DNA from: Anisodus tanguticus
Lineage: Eukaryota > Streptophyta > Magnoliopsida > Solanales > Solanaceae
DNA length: 64,000 bases
Direction: 5' to 3'
NCBI GenBank assembly: GCA_034509755.1
Contig: CM067551.1
Location: 19,092,501 to 19,156,500, forward strand
The translations under genes were made by a program, and so were the position numbers. Shown in pieces: positions 23,311 through 37,400 of the stretch (within the stretch, counting starts at the first letter, position 1; each line of letters starts with the position of its first letter). Below the pieces are notes generated by a model. It was given only the letters and a program-made list of their open reading frames with translations, did no database searches and was not told where the DNA came from.

Positions 23311-24029
23311 GTCTCCCACTCAAGTTCTCTATCTTCGGGATTCTTTCATATAAGTATTTACGAACTTTCGAATGTCTGTGCTACCCCCTCCATCCCTCCA
23401 CACAAATCAACAAGCTGCAACCTAGGTCAACCCCGTGTGTGTTTCTTGGTTACCCCCATAATTATCGAGGTTACAACTATTAAAACTTGTCCAGCCGAAA
23501 AATAATCATTTCTCGGCATGTCATATTTGATGAGTCTCAATTCTCGTTTTCCAAGATCCATTCTCCGCCTCCGAATTCCTATGACTTTTTAAATGATGAC
23601 CTCAATCCCCTCTTAATTCACCACTTGCAAAATCCATCGCCGCCATCACCGGAGCCCGTCCCTACTCCCCCATCACCGTCTCGAGTGGGTCACCATACCC
23701 AACCACGAGACATGGAACATTGCCCACCCATACCTGTCTCGATTCTGGATCGGGTTATGGATCTTCTCGGCCACGCCTTTTCCTTTTCTCGGCTTGCGGC
23801 ACCACCCCACCGTCCCAATCTCCCAGGCCCACGGCCAATCCAGTCTCTCCCCGTCCTACCGAGCCAACCCAGCCCCCCGCAACACCCCTACGAATAATGG
23901 AAACATGTGCTATGCACGATATTTCCAAACCCAAATGACAATTTAATTTGTCGACTTCGGTTGCCCCTTCACCTTTTCCTCGCAACCCGAAAAATACATT
24001 GTCCAATCCTAATTGAAAATCTGCATGAT

Positions 24030-25103
24030 TGACGAATATAATGATTTTTTTTTAAAATAAGACGTGGGATCTAGTGCCCCGTCCTCCTGATGCTAACATT
24101 ATTCTTTTTCTATGTGGATTTTAGACTTAAAAAAAATCTGATGGTTCTTTTGAGAGGCACAAAGCCCGTCTTGTAGGTGACGGTAGGTCTCAACAGGTGG
24201 GCGTGGATTGTGATGAAACTTTTAGCCCGGTGGTGAAATCGGCAACTATTCGGATTGTTCTTAGTATTGCTTCGTCCAAATCTTGACCTATTCATCATCT
24301 TGACGTCAAAAATTCTTTTTGCATGGGGACCTTCATGAAACCGTATACATGCGTCAACCTATGGGATTAAGGGATCCGACTCATCCAAATTATGTTTTTT
24401 TTTAAGAAATCACTCTATGGACTGAAATAGGCTCCTCGTGCATGGTACCAATGGTTTGCTGATTTTGTATCCTCTATCGGATTTTCATATAGAAAATTTG
24501 ATCACTCACTTTTCATCTATAGCAAGGGTAATGATATGATATACATTCTGTTATATGTTGATGACATCATCCTAACTACATCTTCTGATGCACTTCGTCG
24601 ATCCATTATGTCACTTATTGACTCTGAGTTTGCTATAAAGGATTTGGACCCACTAAGCTATTTTTTGGGCATTGGTGTTACGAGACATGCATGTGGCTTA
24701 TTTCTTTATCAAAGAAGTACGCCAAAGGGATTTTTTACCGAGCAAGCATGACATCTTGCAAACTGATGAACATATGAATGCCCTCAAACATATTTTGCGA
24801 TATGAACAAGCTACTCTTCATTTCGGCTTACACATGTACAAGTCCTCACTTTCTGGTCTCACATCTTAATCTGATGTTGACTAGGGTGGATGTCCTGACA
24901 CTCGTCGATTCACGTCGAGTTACTGTGTGTTCATCGGAGATAACTTGCTTTCTTGGTCTTCTAAAATACAACCTATTCTGTCTCCATTCAGTGCCGAAAC
25001 TAAGTACAGAGGTGTAGTCAAATGTTGTTTCTAAGTCTTGTTGGATACGCAACTTGAGTGTCACTGCCTAATCCATAAGGCTACAATGGTTTACTGTGAT
25101 AAT
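24030..25103 (+). pseudogene. copia RT and truncated RNase H
   Basis: Wording runs from the RT entry (ARLVGDGRSQQVGVDCDETFSPVV near 24160-24230) through QPMGLRDPTHPN and KKSLYGL to YVDDIILTTSSDALRRS (24536-24751). A deletion removes the segment between IGVTRH...FL and LKHILRYE. RNase H wording ends at YCDN. Confidence 0.75.
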
Positions 25104-25138
25104 GTATATATATATATATATATATATATTATATTATA
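25104..25138. repeat. (TA)n microsatellite
   Basis: About thirteen TA units followed by TATTATATTATAATTAAAAA. It marks the truncated end of the copia element. Confidence 0.9.
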
Positions 25139-25152
25139 ATTAAAAATTTACT

Positions 25153-25262
25153 GTAAGGCCAGACCACAAGGGTCTATTGTACGGAGAAAAATATAATATA
25201 TATATAAAATTTTATATTATAATTAAAAATTTAAACATATACGGAGCTTACCCACCGCCTTT
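25153..25262 (-). repeat. TS-type SINE fragment, minus orientation
   Basis: AAGGCCAGACCACAAGGGTC followed by TATTGTACGG is the complement of the GTACAATAGACCCTTGTGG TS-SINE block seen at about 13015. ACGGAGCTTACCCACCGCC lies 70 bp on. It is interrupted by AT-rich sequence. Confidence 0.5.
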
Positions 25263-25271
25263 TTAAAACAC

Positions 25272-25286
25272 GAGTTTTATATATAA
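25272..25286 (+). promoter_or_regulatory. possible TATA box of the receptor-kinase gene
   Basis: TTTTATATATAACGG lies about 135 bp upstream of the start codon, between the SINE fragment and the gene. The assignment is by position and wording only. Confidence 0.35.
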
Positions 25287-25416
25287 CGGATTATATTGTT
25301 TTTTAATCTCAACTTGTTAGTTGGTAAGATTGGTGGAGAGTTGACTCTCTCCCTACTACTATCTTTTCTTTAGTTATCTGGGGAAGAAGAAGAAACAAGG
25401 CAGAGATGAGAGGGCA

Positions 25417-28400
25417 ATGTATGCTATATTTGGCCTAAGCTTTATCTACTTCTTGGCCATCGTCATCATGTTCAGTCTACTGGTGGAGATGGCGGTAGCT
25501 CAAAGAAACACAACCAGTCTCCCCACTGATCCGTCTGAAGGTGCGTTCCCATTCCCCTCTTTCTCTATCACTTCTTCAACTGCTCTGTTTTTTCAATCAA
25601 TTTTGACTGGGTATGAAATTTAAGAAAGAAAGAAATACCTTTTGAACCTTATGGATTAAAATAAGCCAAATAAAATTTTGTGGCTAGAAATCAATTTTTA
25701 ATAGTAAAATAAAAATTTTGGAGTTAAATTATTGTTAAGTACAGATGATGTTATTTTTTTAGAATGATTAAAAAAAAGAGTGTCATGTAAATTGGTACGA
25801 AGGAAGTAATTACTATCAAGGGATTCATTATCCTCTTATAATCATCTCTTTACATATGCCAAGTTAAAGTTACAGTTAGTGGTGACAAATGGGTGGATTA
25901 ATTCTAATTTGGACGGGTTAAAAACAAATTATCATGTGTTGCTAGAGCTGTTCAAATACACATCTAAACCAACCCTAAAAATAATCTTAACATTGGTGGA
26001 TACTGTCTGTTTTAGCCAAGCCGACATGATTTTCCGAAAGATCTCACTTTATTAAAATTATATGTAGTTTTTCATTTTTTTCAATTATTAATACATATAA
26101 CACTTTGTTCACACACACAACATTGTCCATATGTCCTTTGTTATTTGATGTAATACTAGGACGGGCCAACGGGGCGGGGCGGGTCCCGGCGGGACGTCAC
26201 CCCGACGGGACGGGGGAGGGCGGGATCGGTCCTTCGGCGGGTTCGCTGATGTCCCGTCCCGTTCCCGTCGGAAACAGGGACCGGTCTAATCGGGCTGGGG
26301 CGGGATCGAGTTTTCTTTTTTTTTTCTACTTAATTAAAAAATAACATATATAAACACCTCAATAATTGAATAAGATAGTGTAATAAAAACATCCCAAGAC
26401 TGTTTTTGTGCCTCTTATATTATTTAATAGAAATATAATTTTTTTATAATACAATTTCAAAATTGCAACTTTGTGGTGCTGAAAGTTGCAAATAACATTG
26501 TAAAATTGCAATTAAAAAAATCACATATTTATAAACACATTTTCTAGTTTCTTCACAATGCCTTGTGGTTCTTCGGTTGGAATTGAAATTTGTTGATCAA
26601 ATTGCTCGACGTCGCTTCCACCTCCGTCGGATAAGATTTCGTTGTAGTTTTTGTTGTCTTCTTCGTTGATCTCCGGTTGATCGCATCTTCTACACTTTGC
26701 TCGTATCCGATCTCTGAATAAAAGTGTAATCTCCAAGCTGTCTCCCGCTAATGAGTGTCTGTGCTCTCCTATTTGGAATCTTCCGGCAGAAAAAACGCTT
26801 TCAAACGCGGTTGATGACGCTTGAATATTCAACACATCTCTGGCCATCTTTGATGGTGTAGGAAATATCTTCTCATTCTCCCTCCAGTATTTCAACAAGT
26901 CTTCACGTCCTTCTTATTGAGAACTGCTTGGTACGGTACAACACCCTGCAAAACAAAAACATCAAACTCGCTAACTTGATTAGTAGTGGTACCACTAAAC
27001 ATTCTATTTCTAAGGCTTTCAATACTAGTCGCAGAAACAACATGTCTTTTTTGAGGTTGTATTGAAAAAGAGAAGATGGTATGGAAGTCGGTTGGTTGCT
27101 TTCTTATTGGTAATGCGTATATATTTTTTTACATTCATCGTGTTGCTAGACAAAACTTCTTCTTTAGTTGGTTCTTAGGTGGTTGATTATTTGGATTTTT
27201 TGGAGTTGGAGGTGTAAGTACTGTTATGCAATCATAAATAGTTTCAATAAGTGCTTTACAATCGTCTATTTTAATAGTCGGATTTAATACAACACCAATA
27301 ATATAAATAGTTGAAATAGGAAGAAAATATTTTTTTAATTTGATAAACATTTTTTTAATAGGGGAAATGGTTTTTCATATATTCACTAAGTAACAAAAAT
27401 ATTAGAGCTATATAAAATAACATAGTTGAAATAGTAGGATAATAAATACCGAAAAATTCTTTAGTAGCTTGAAATTTTTTCTCTAAAAATACAATGAGTT
27501 ATGAATTTTTTTTTCTATTCGTTATCTACAACCATATCAGTTGAATTTCGGTTATGGGCGTTAAAAAATAGAGTTATAGGTCTTCTATAATCATAAGCAA
27601 CAAGTAGTTGTTCATATAAATAATTCCACCTAGTCGCTATTTCTTCGGAAATTTTTCTATAAGGTAGTCTACAATCGTGACAAGTTTTTTATATTCTTTT
27701 TTTCTTTGTATTTTATTACTTCTAAAAATAAAGTTTATAGCAAATTATACTTTATTAAGAATGTCTTCAAAAAGTTTATAGCAAATTGTACTTTGCAAAG
27801 GAGATCGGGGCGGGACCGGGTCGGGGTCAGGACCGGGCTGACCCGGCCCACTAGACAACCCTAATGTGATACTCTTCTTTTTACTGTGTTTTAAAAGAAT
27901 GATATCTTTATATATAATAATTGATTTTAATTTCTTATTTTATCTTTAATGAAATGTTTTATATTCACAAAAATATCTATGTCGTGTCTTAAAGAGTTAA
28001 ACTTTCATTTAAAAATTTCAATGTCTTTCTTTTTAAACTTAATGTCTAATCAAATACCATCACATAAATTTAAATGAAGAAAATATTATATATTTATACA
28101 GAATAGAAGTATTTAATATTAAAATAACAATATATGTTAGTAAATAAATAAATATGGTTATTCGACACTACAAAAACTTATTCAAGTAAATAATATGGAG
28201 ACACAGAGACAATAACAAAATTTGTTTTCCCTAGAGGCGAGGACAGGGAACAGTATTATGAAAATTATTGTACTGAGTAATTTGGACGGGAGTGGATACC
28301 GATTAAATAATTTTATACTGGCGACAATTTATTCTTCTTAATTTTCTTTTTAGCTTTTCTAAAAGAATGTCTCTTTGTAATTTGATTATTCTTTATATCA

Positions 28401-31400
28401 ATATTCCATATGTCATGTTTGAGATCATAAGATTAAAATATATTTAGTACATTATACGTAATTATAAAATTTAAAAATTTAAATTACTTTTTTAAATTCG
28501 TATCCAGTCAAATTAAAACAAATAAATTGAGACGGATGGAGCATATAATAAGTTTTCACTATAAGTACGACGACAATATAAATGATCTTTGCACTATCAA
28601 TATACAAGCTTTTACTCTAATTCTTGATTAGTAAATCATGTTTCATTTGAAGAGCTTATTATTGTAGATCCATTTTATGTGATGATATAAAACTCCCACA
28701 CTATCCCTTGAAACCTTGTTTGTGACGTATGCTTCCCTTTGATTGTATGAATATTCCTTTTAGTTTAAAATTTATGTGATGTTTAATTTTGAAGCATTTC
28801 AAAATAACAAAATTTTAAAGTATAATCATTGTTTCACTAGTAATATTTTTAGATAAGTTTTCATAATAAAAATATAAATTCGTATAGTAATTCAAAAATT
28901 GAATTTTGGTTCAGTGTTTCTCTAAAAAATATTTATTTTAAAAGTATGTTGATATTTCTGATAGAATATACACAATATATTCTTTTAATACTATTAATTA
29001 TCATGTACATCTGTAATTATGATAGTAATATTTTGTATGGTAAGTAATATTTTAATTATAGCCTATTATTGGTAAGTGTATATTTGATTTAATTATGTAA
29101 TATATAGGTAAGTGTATATTTGATTTCCGTAATTATAGCCTAGGATGACTATTGTATATCATGTATATAAACCATTTACATTAATGAAATCAACAAATGA
29201 TTATTCTATTTCACTTTCTTTTACTATCACCAATATATTTCTTAAGCCAAGTTAATAAGTATTTCTAAATTTCCTGTCTAGTCTACACAGTCTCATATAA
29301 AATTGGATTAGGAGTAAAATATTTTTGTGATACTTGCATACAAAAATTCCTACATTTCAAATTGAATGTTTTGATTTAGTTTCAGTGTCCTTGCTTGTGA
29401 TTTTTCTTTTTGGATCATAATACTAAGAAAAAAGATGCATTTGAATCTGTAAAGGTGTCTCATCTGATTTTATTTTATAAAAATATGATGTGTATAACAA
29501 ATTCCTTTTTTTTTTTTAAGACAATAGACATTATTTGAAGACTTTAAAGACGAGGACATTCAATTGAATTGGAAGTACTACTTCGTATTCTTTTTATGTG
29601 GCCTCTTTTCGCCAACCTTAAATTCATATATTTTGATTTTTCACCTGGTGTGCATTGGGGTCCGGACTAATTCGAATTCGTAGGCCAGATGCTGGTTAAG
29701 GGTGGAGGATTCTATTCATTTCACCACAATCCTTGTTGGTAACCTTAAATTCATATTTGTGGGGAAGACATAGGGGCACGATTCCTCCAAAAGTCTTTCG
29801 CCGGAAAATTACATTGTATATACACGATCAAAACTATTATTTATGCATGTATGATAGATATTGAATTATCTTCTCTGTATGTTTATTTTTTAATATTTTG
29901 AAAAAATCTTGGCTCAGCCACCGCTAAGCGCCACAAGGAGCATTTGTTCATTGTGACAACAAGATCAAGTTTGTGGATTTTTTTATCTTGGCATCATTAA
30001 TTAGATTGTCAAAGTTGTGAGTTATTGATGCTGCAGCCCGTGCTTTGAACTCCATCTTCCAAAAATGGGGCATTTCTGCAACAAATCAGTGGAATATTAG
30101 TGGTGAGTTATGCAGTGGAGCTGCCCTTGGTTTAACTTTGATCCAAGATATTAATCCACCCGCCATCAAATGCTATGTTTGTTCTGCCACTCATTGTCAT
30201 ATCACTGGCTTGTAAGACACTCTTTTCCCCTACTCAATTGTTCAACAACTACTATATATACACAAATAATAATTTTGACTTCATATATACAATATAGTTT
30301 TCCAACGAACCTGTAGCTCAACTCTGCTCAATCTTACTGCTAGTCATACCTATGCCTTTTGTCATCCCTTAGTTTTTTTGGTCCGCATTCTTTACTTTAA
30401 TGACATTTGTCTAAGAGACGAAAAAATATTTAGAGGTAAGATGTGCTCCTTTTAATGTATATACATATATAGAGAGACATTTAAGAAAAATATTATTTAG
30501 ATTTTCTGTATACACTCCTAGATGCACACACGCTTACTAGTTACATGTTGGATCCATCTCTATTTTTTTTTTTTAATATTGACCTCAAAGAATCTTAATA
30601 TTGCTGCTGTGTTTTCTTGTATGCAATAGGATGTAGTGTTCGGGATATTTACTTGCCATGTAACTCTGACTTCTCTTTTCAATCGCTATTTACAGAAGGG
30701 TTGTTGAATTGGACATTGTGGGTGAAATTCCAGATGAATTATGGAGCCTTAAATTCCTCAATGATCTGTACTTGCTTCGTCCTAAGTGAAGTTTTATCCT
30801 ATACTGTTCATTTTTTATCTCCCCACTACTGATATTTTAGTTATAAATTGCAGCGATTTGGGCCGAAATTACTTAACAGGCACACTGTCCCCATCCATTG
30901 GCAATCTGACTCGGATGCAATACCTGTAAGGCTACTCTAATTCAGTTATTTATACTCGTGATATTTTTGGTATCGACATGTTTGGAATAATTTAAATGTT
31001 TTGTGTCTCCAGAAACATCGGCATTAATGCTTTATCAGGGGAGCTTCCAAAGGAACTTGGGTTGCTGAGTGACTTAAGATCATTGTATGTTCTCATAATG
31101 ATGTCCTTTGGACCCTTGGTTTCATGATATGTCGTTAATGTATGAAGAGCATTGATTTTAATCGATCATTTCTTTTGTATTTATTCATCTCAAAGGATGT
31201 AAATTTCCCTGTGCTGCAGTGGTTTCGGCGCAAACAACTTCTCTGGACCTCTGCCTTCAGAGCTTGGGAACTTAACAAGACTGGAACAGATGTAAGTTGT
31301 GATGCACTGTTTTACATCTTAAAAACTGATCCTAATTGTAGATTTTTACATTTTGCATGGAAACATTATATGTTTGTGAATTTCATATTGAATCTGGTGG

Positions 31401-34400
31401 TATTGCAATTGTTTTAATTTATACATCAAATGCAAGGCCCTGAAATTATATTAGTAGAGCAGGAGGTTGTCAACGATCTAATGCAATCTATGTTCTGCTT
31501 CTTATCTGAAGAATATGACAAGTTATGCCAAGTTGTTAATATTTGTCACATGAATAACAAAAAGATGCAGAAAACAACATGGCCATGACATATAACTCTC
31601 ATTTTACATTAGCATCCATCTTTCTTGCCCCTCTTTCTTTTGTTTCTCATCCGTTCTATATGTCTGAAGCTTTAAAATTTTAATTTGTTTGCTACATACG
31701 GTACAGAAATAGAAGGGAAGGAAAAATGGTATAATATATATAGCACGCAGTTGAGACATAACAGATGTCAAACAATAAAACATACTCTAACAAAGACATG
31801 AGAGTTTACATCAAACATAGGATCAATGGCGTGTTGAGCTATTTTTCCAACCGATGTCATGTCTGAAACAATATCTAACATGCATATGATAACCACTTAG
31901 AGAAAGCATCATCTGTGGACAATGAAAAGTTAAGTTTTACTATAAGTTATTTTCTCTTGAATAGTGCCTTCTTTAATAATTTTTTATCTCTTCTGAAGAA
32001 AAAACTGTTTCCTTGCGTAGTTATATCGATGCAACTGGTGTTAGTGGTCCAATACCTTTGACGTTCACAAAACTGAAAAACTTGGCTACTGTGTAAGTGC
32101 TCTCTTGTCACATGTTCCTTCTCTATCTTCCCAATATTTACTTGGACAAATTTGTGTGTAGTAAATCTTACGGGAAACTTAACTGTTCGCCTTTCAGGTC
32201 AGCTTCAGGTAATGATTTTACAGGGAGGATTCCTGATTTCATTGGGAATAATTGGTCAAAGCTTACTACATTGTGAGACCACTATGTCCAGTTTGTTACT
32301 CTCGAATTCTTTTGAGAATGGTGTCTTACTTTTTTCATGCAGCATTGCTATAATGCCATTACTGCATCTCCTCTCTAGCATAGTCTGTGACTGATCTTTC
32401 TATTGCCGCAGGAGGCTCCAAGGAAATGCTTTTGAGGGTCCAATACCAGCTTCCTTTTCCAACTTAACCTCTTTGGCTGAGCTGTGAGTTTTAATGACTT
32501 TTATCTTTTCTTCATAGTTTAAAATCCACTTCTACATTTAGCAGAATCTGATATTTCCTCTTCTGCATAACTAACAGGAGAATAAGTGATCTATCCAATG
32601 GTAGCTCTTCATTTGACTTTCTCAGGAATATGAAGTCTCTAAGCAAGCTGTAAGGAAGATGACATAGCACTACAAAGTTTGACATTTTATATCTTTTCTT
32701 CTTCTCTGACCAACTAAATTTTATATTTCCAGGGTTTTACGAAATAACAACATTTCAGGTTCCATCCCACCTAACATTGGAGAATATCAGAGCCTGACAC
32801 TACTGTAAGTTCTGAGCATGATAATGTTCATATAAACTTTTTAAGCGCTCAATATTGTGGATTGAACTCTAATTATCTCAGTTAATTATATGACCATGGC
32901 ATGATATGCCTGAGCATAAACACTTCTAACATGCGTCATGCTAATATATTCAACTCGAATTCCATTGGAAGACGTTGAAGCCCTCGTTGATCATTTACTA
33001 ATCCTTTGGGCTAACTTTATTTATCTTTTTCTCAGGGATTTGAGCTTCAACAATTTGACTGGGGTTATTCCAGATGCACTTTTCAATCTGACTTCACTGA
33101 CTCACTTGTAATAGATGAATTAATCTTTGCTTATCTTTGATACCACCTTAACGATGTCGTCATGTGCTAATACCCTTTTCAATCATAAGGTTTCTTGGTG
33201 ATAACAAGCTAACAGGCGTCCTGCCAGCTCAGAAAACACAGTCCCTCCAGACTATGTGAGTAACTCTTGTTTTTATATGATTTCACCGTCAAGGCGTCAA
33301 ATATCCTTTTTGTTGGAATGAATATGCTTTTCAAGCATTTTCTCTATCTTATTAAGCAGAATACAGTACGAATATTCTCTGCAACATGGTCTGGAAGGTG
33401 TAAAACACGTTCAGATATTGCGACTTAGAAGTTGCATTTACTGATTGTGTTTTCAAGTTGCATTTCATGACTATGTTTATAAAACTCATTCCTTGAACGT
33501 GATTTGAACTAACGTCATATGCCAGACGGCACATTACATCAGTTAACTTAGGAGGAATGCAGAATGCATTTTGGGCAAAATTTCTTTTTATCTTGTGGCC
33601 TTTAGAGGGTGTGCAGCCTGGAATTTTCAAGATGTACCATAGAAAAGCCTTCTTGAATTGATGCTGTAAATCCAGCCGCTTAAGTCTAAATTTTATTGCT
33701 AAACACCTTTTGTCTATCTTTCTAGATCTGTTTAACTTAATCCCATCACCATAAAGTCTAATTAGTAATAATTTCTAGGATGAAATAAATGCTTTAGTAG
33801 TTGTTGCTTAATATCTCATCTTTTCATGTAGAGATTTATCATACAATGGGTTATCTGGAAGCTTCCCTTCTTGGATCAATGAGCAAAATCTGCAATTGTA
33901 TGTATGAGAAAAGCTGAATTTATATAATGCTTGCCTACTCCTTTTCCCCCCTATCCTTTGGTCCCAATTTCCACTGTGATCATCATGCTAATACTGATAC
34001 TTGACAACTTGCAGAAATTTAGTTGGCAACAACTTTACAATAAAACAATCAGACAGCAGGTAATCAGAAATTTAGTTGACAACAATTGTGCAATTATTAT
34101 TGTCCCTGTATTCGAAGAACTTAAATGGGTGGATACTTCCTTTAATTTCAGTTCTCTGCCTTCGGGGTTAAATTGTCTTCAACGGAATTTCCCTTGCAAT
34201 CGGGGATCTCCGAGATGTAAGTGCTTCATACAATTCCTTTATGACAAAATCCTATTCCAAGTTTCTGGTTCCATTTGTATGAATAAGTTTGAAAATATTT
34301 GTCCTACACATTTTGTCTATAAACCACAATATAAGAATGGCCAATATCCATTTAGTTGAATTTGTCCATTTAAGGTAATATACCTAAATCTGTAGTATTG

Positions 34401-37400
34401 ATCCTACATTTTCTGTTCTTATGATATGTCGTTTACCAAGAAATAAGTAGGACGTCTGCTACTCATTCTACTGCTAATGTTCTAATATAAAACTGTTTAC
34501 TGTTTTCTTATATTCTCATGCATGTACTTTTCATAATTTGCAGATTCCAGCTTTGCAATTAAATGTGGAGGTCCTCAAATAACATCTGCTAATAAGATAT
34601 TGTATGAGAGGGAGAATGAGACTCTGGGTCCAGCAACATATTTCATGCCTAGTACAGGGAGGTGGGCTGTTAGTAATGTTGGTCTGCCTTCTGACCGTAC
34701 TGATCAGGACTACGCAAGCTTCTCCTCATCTCAGTTTACAAACACCTTGGACTCAGAGCTCTTCCAAACTGCACGAATTTCCGCTGGATCACTTAGATAC
34801 TATGGCTTGGGCCTTGAGAATGGTAATTACACTGTGAATCTCCAGTTTGCTGAGTCGGAAATCTTAAATCCCACAACTTGGCATAGTCTTGGAACACGTA
34901 TATTTGACGTATATGTACAGGTATGTATTATCTTTTTCAATATACTTTTAGATTTTAGATAACCATGAATAGTTGTTTGGCGTTTTCTCCTCAGTCAGTA
35001 GGTTGCTTTATTATCTGTTGCATTGAGCTTTCAAAATTCAAGATTTTGATGTCCCAATGCTAATCACGTTTTGTTTCTGAAATGGGCTGCTAAACACCTC
35101 AAGATTTCTGTTCTTGATGTCATTTCCTGTTTTGGCTATAGATCAGTGACTTCTTATTTATTAATTAGTTAAGAGCCTGAGGTGTGTTAAGAGAGCTATG
35201 CTCAGTGTCCAGCGCTCCTTCACCGCCCCAGCTAACCATGTATGGAAGACCATGAACAAGGGGAAGAAAAGAAAAAAATTATTTTTGATACATAGAAAGT
35301 TGGTAGATCACCTGCAAGAGAGGGGCTACCTTCAGAACACTTGAACAATCATGAGCTCCAGAATCTTTAGTAGGGCGTATTTCTAACCATGTATGTTTTA
35401 AAACTATAGAGAAACCCTAGTTTTCCTTGAAGTCATATTATTCATAAACAAAAAAATATTGGAATGATTTGGGTCCGAAAAGAGCATCACTTTGATTTTG
35501 AGGATTCATATAGCCGACCCCAAGGCCAGGGAGAGGAGGGCCGTGACTTGGATCACGTGAGGTGCATCAAGGACGAGGACGACAAAGTACGGGGGAGGAA
35601 GCACATATTAGGCGGAGGTGGCAGTCTTACTTCCATAAACTCTTGAACGAAAAAGGAGATATAGACATTGTGTTGGAAGATCTGGAGCATTCTAGTAGGT
35701 ACTGAGATTTTGGGTATTGTAGAAGCATTAAGGTTGAGGAGGTTAAGGGTGTTGTTCGTAGGATGCGCAGAGAACGAGCGACCGGGCCTGATGAAATCCC
35801 AGTTGAATTTTGGAAGAGCTCAGGCAGGACAAGTTTAGAGTGGCTGATTGAGTTGTTTAACGTCATTTTTAAGTCGGCAAGAATGCCCCAAGAATGAAGG
35901 TGGAGTACAATGATTCCTTTGTACAAAAACAAAGGTGATATCTAGAGTTTCAACAACTATATGAGTATCAAGCTGCTGAGCCACACTATGAAAGTTTGGG
36001 AAAGGGTCGTGGAGATGAGGGTGAGGAGAGACGTGTCTATTTTCGAGAACCAGTTTAGATTCATGCCGGGGCGTTCGACTACTGAAGTCAGTCATTTTAT
36101 TAGGAGGTTGGTGGAGCAGTATAGGGAGATGAAGAGAGACTTACATATGGTTTCATCGACCTCGAGAAGGCATACGACAAAGTCCCTATGGAGATGTTTG
36201 GAGTTTAGAAGTGTACGTGTGGCGTACACTAGGGTGATCAATGATATGTATGATGGAGCCAAGACTAGGGTACGGACAGTAGGAGGAGATTCGGAGCACT
36301 TTCCAGTGATGATGGGGCTGCACCAGGGATTAGCTCTTAGCCCATTCCTATTTTCCTTGGTGATGGACGGACTGACGCGACAAATCCAAAGGGAGGTACC
36401 ATGGATTATGTTATTCGCAGACGACATAGTCCTGATTGATGAGACTCGCAGCGGAGTGAACGCCAAGCTGGAGGTTTGGAGACAGACTCTGGAGTCTAAA
36501 GGGTTTAGGTTGAGTAGGACCAAGACAAAATATTTGGAGAGCAAGTTCAGCAATGGGAGCGACCCTGAGACATGCATGGAGGTGAGATTTGGTAGTCAGG
36601 TCATTCCAAAGAAAGGAAGCTTCGAGTACCTAGGGTCTATTATCCAAGGAAATGGAGAGATTGATGACGATGTTACACATCGTATTGGGGCAGGGTGGAT
36701 AAAATGGAGACTCGCATATGGAGTCTTGTGCGACAGAAAGGTGCTACCAAAACTTAAAGTCAAGTTCTATAGGGTGGTGGTTAGACCGACTATGTTGTAT
36801 GGGCCAGAGTGTTGGCCAGTCAAGACTTCACACACACAAAAGATGAAAGTTGCGGAGATGAGGATGCTGAGATAGATGTGTGGGCATACAAGGAGATATA
36901 AATTAGAAATGATGATATCCGGGACAAAGTGGGAGTGGCCTCAGTGGAGGATAAGATGCGGGAAGCGAGACTGAGATGGTTCGGGCATGTGCAGAGGAGA
37001 GACACAGATGCCCCAGTGCGGAGGTGTGAGAGGTTGGCAATGGACGGGTTCAGGAGGGGTAGAGGTAGGCCAAATAAATATTGGGGAGAGGTGATTAGAT
37101 GGGATATGACGCATGTGCAACTTACTGAGGACATGACCTTAGATAGGGGGTTGTGAAGGACACGGATTAGGGTAGAAGGGTAGTAGGTAGTCGAGCATAG
37201 TCTTACTTACGCTTACAAAATGATAGTTGTAGTGTTCTTACTGTAGCCCGATTAGCCTATCACATTTATATGCGCAATATTGCTTTATAGTCCCATGTAG
37301 TTTGATTTTTGTTTCTATGTGTTCTTTAGTGTACTTTGTTTATCTTATTTAGTTGTGTTAGCTACTGCTTCCTTTTGTTAGAATGCGCTACCATGACGTA

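Larger units (their letters stand above)
20879..25103 (+). mobile_element. copia retrotransposon, 3'-truncated and heavily decayed
   Basis: A probable 5' LTR (20879-21044, starting TGATAGAATATT) is followed by TGGTATCAGA, a primer site like that of the other copia elements. Gag, protease-like, integrase, hinge, RT and RNase H wording follow in order with many stops. The RNase H ends abruptly after VYCDN at about 25100, where a (TA)n tract begins, so the 3' LTR is missing. RT wording (YVDDIILTTSSDALRRSIMSLIDSEFA) is close to the copia element at 54958-57391, so the two are related. Confidence 0.85.

Noticed and set aside
28955..29215. Solo LTR as a firm call
   Set aside because: Ends look LTR-like but no target duplication or partner could be confirmed; noted only within the intron description.
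31142..31417. 91-codon plus-strand frame
   Set aside because: Runs across receptor-kinase intron 5, exon 6 and intron 6; only the 72-bp exon within it is coding, in another frame.
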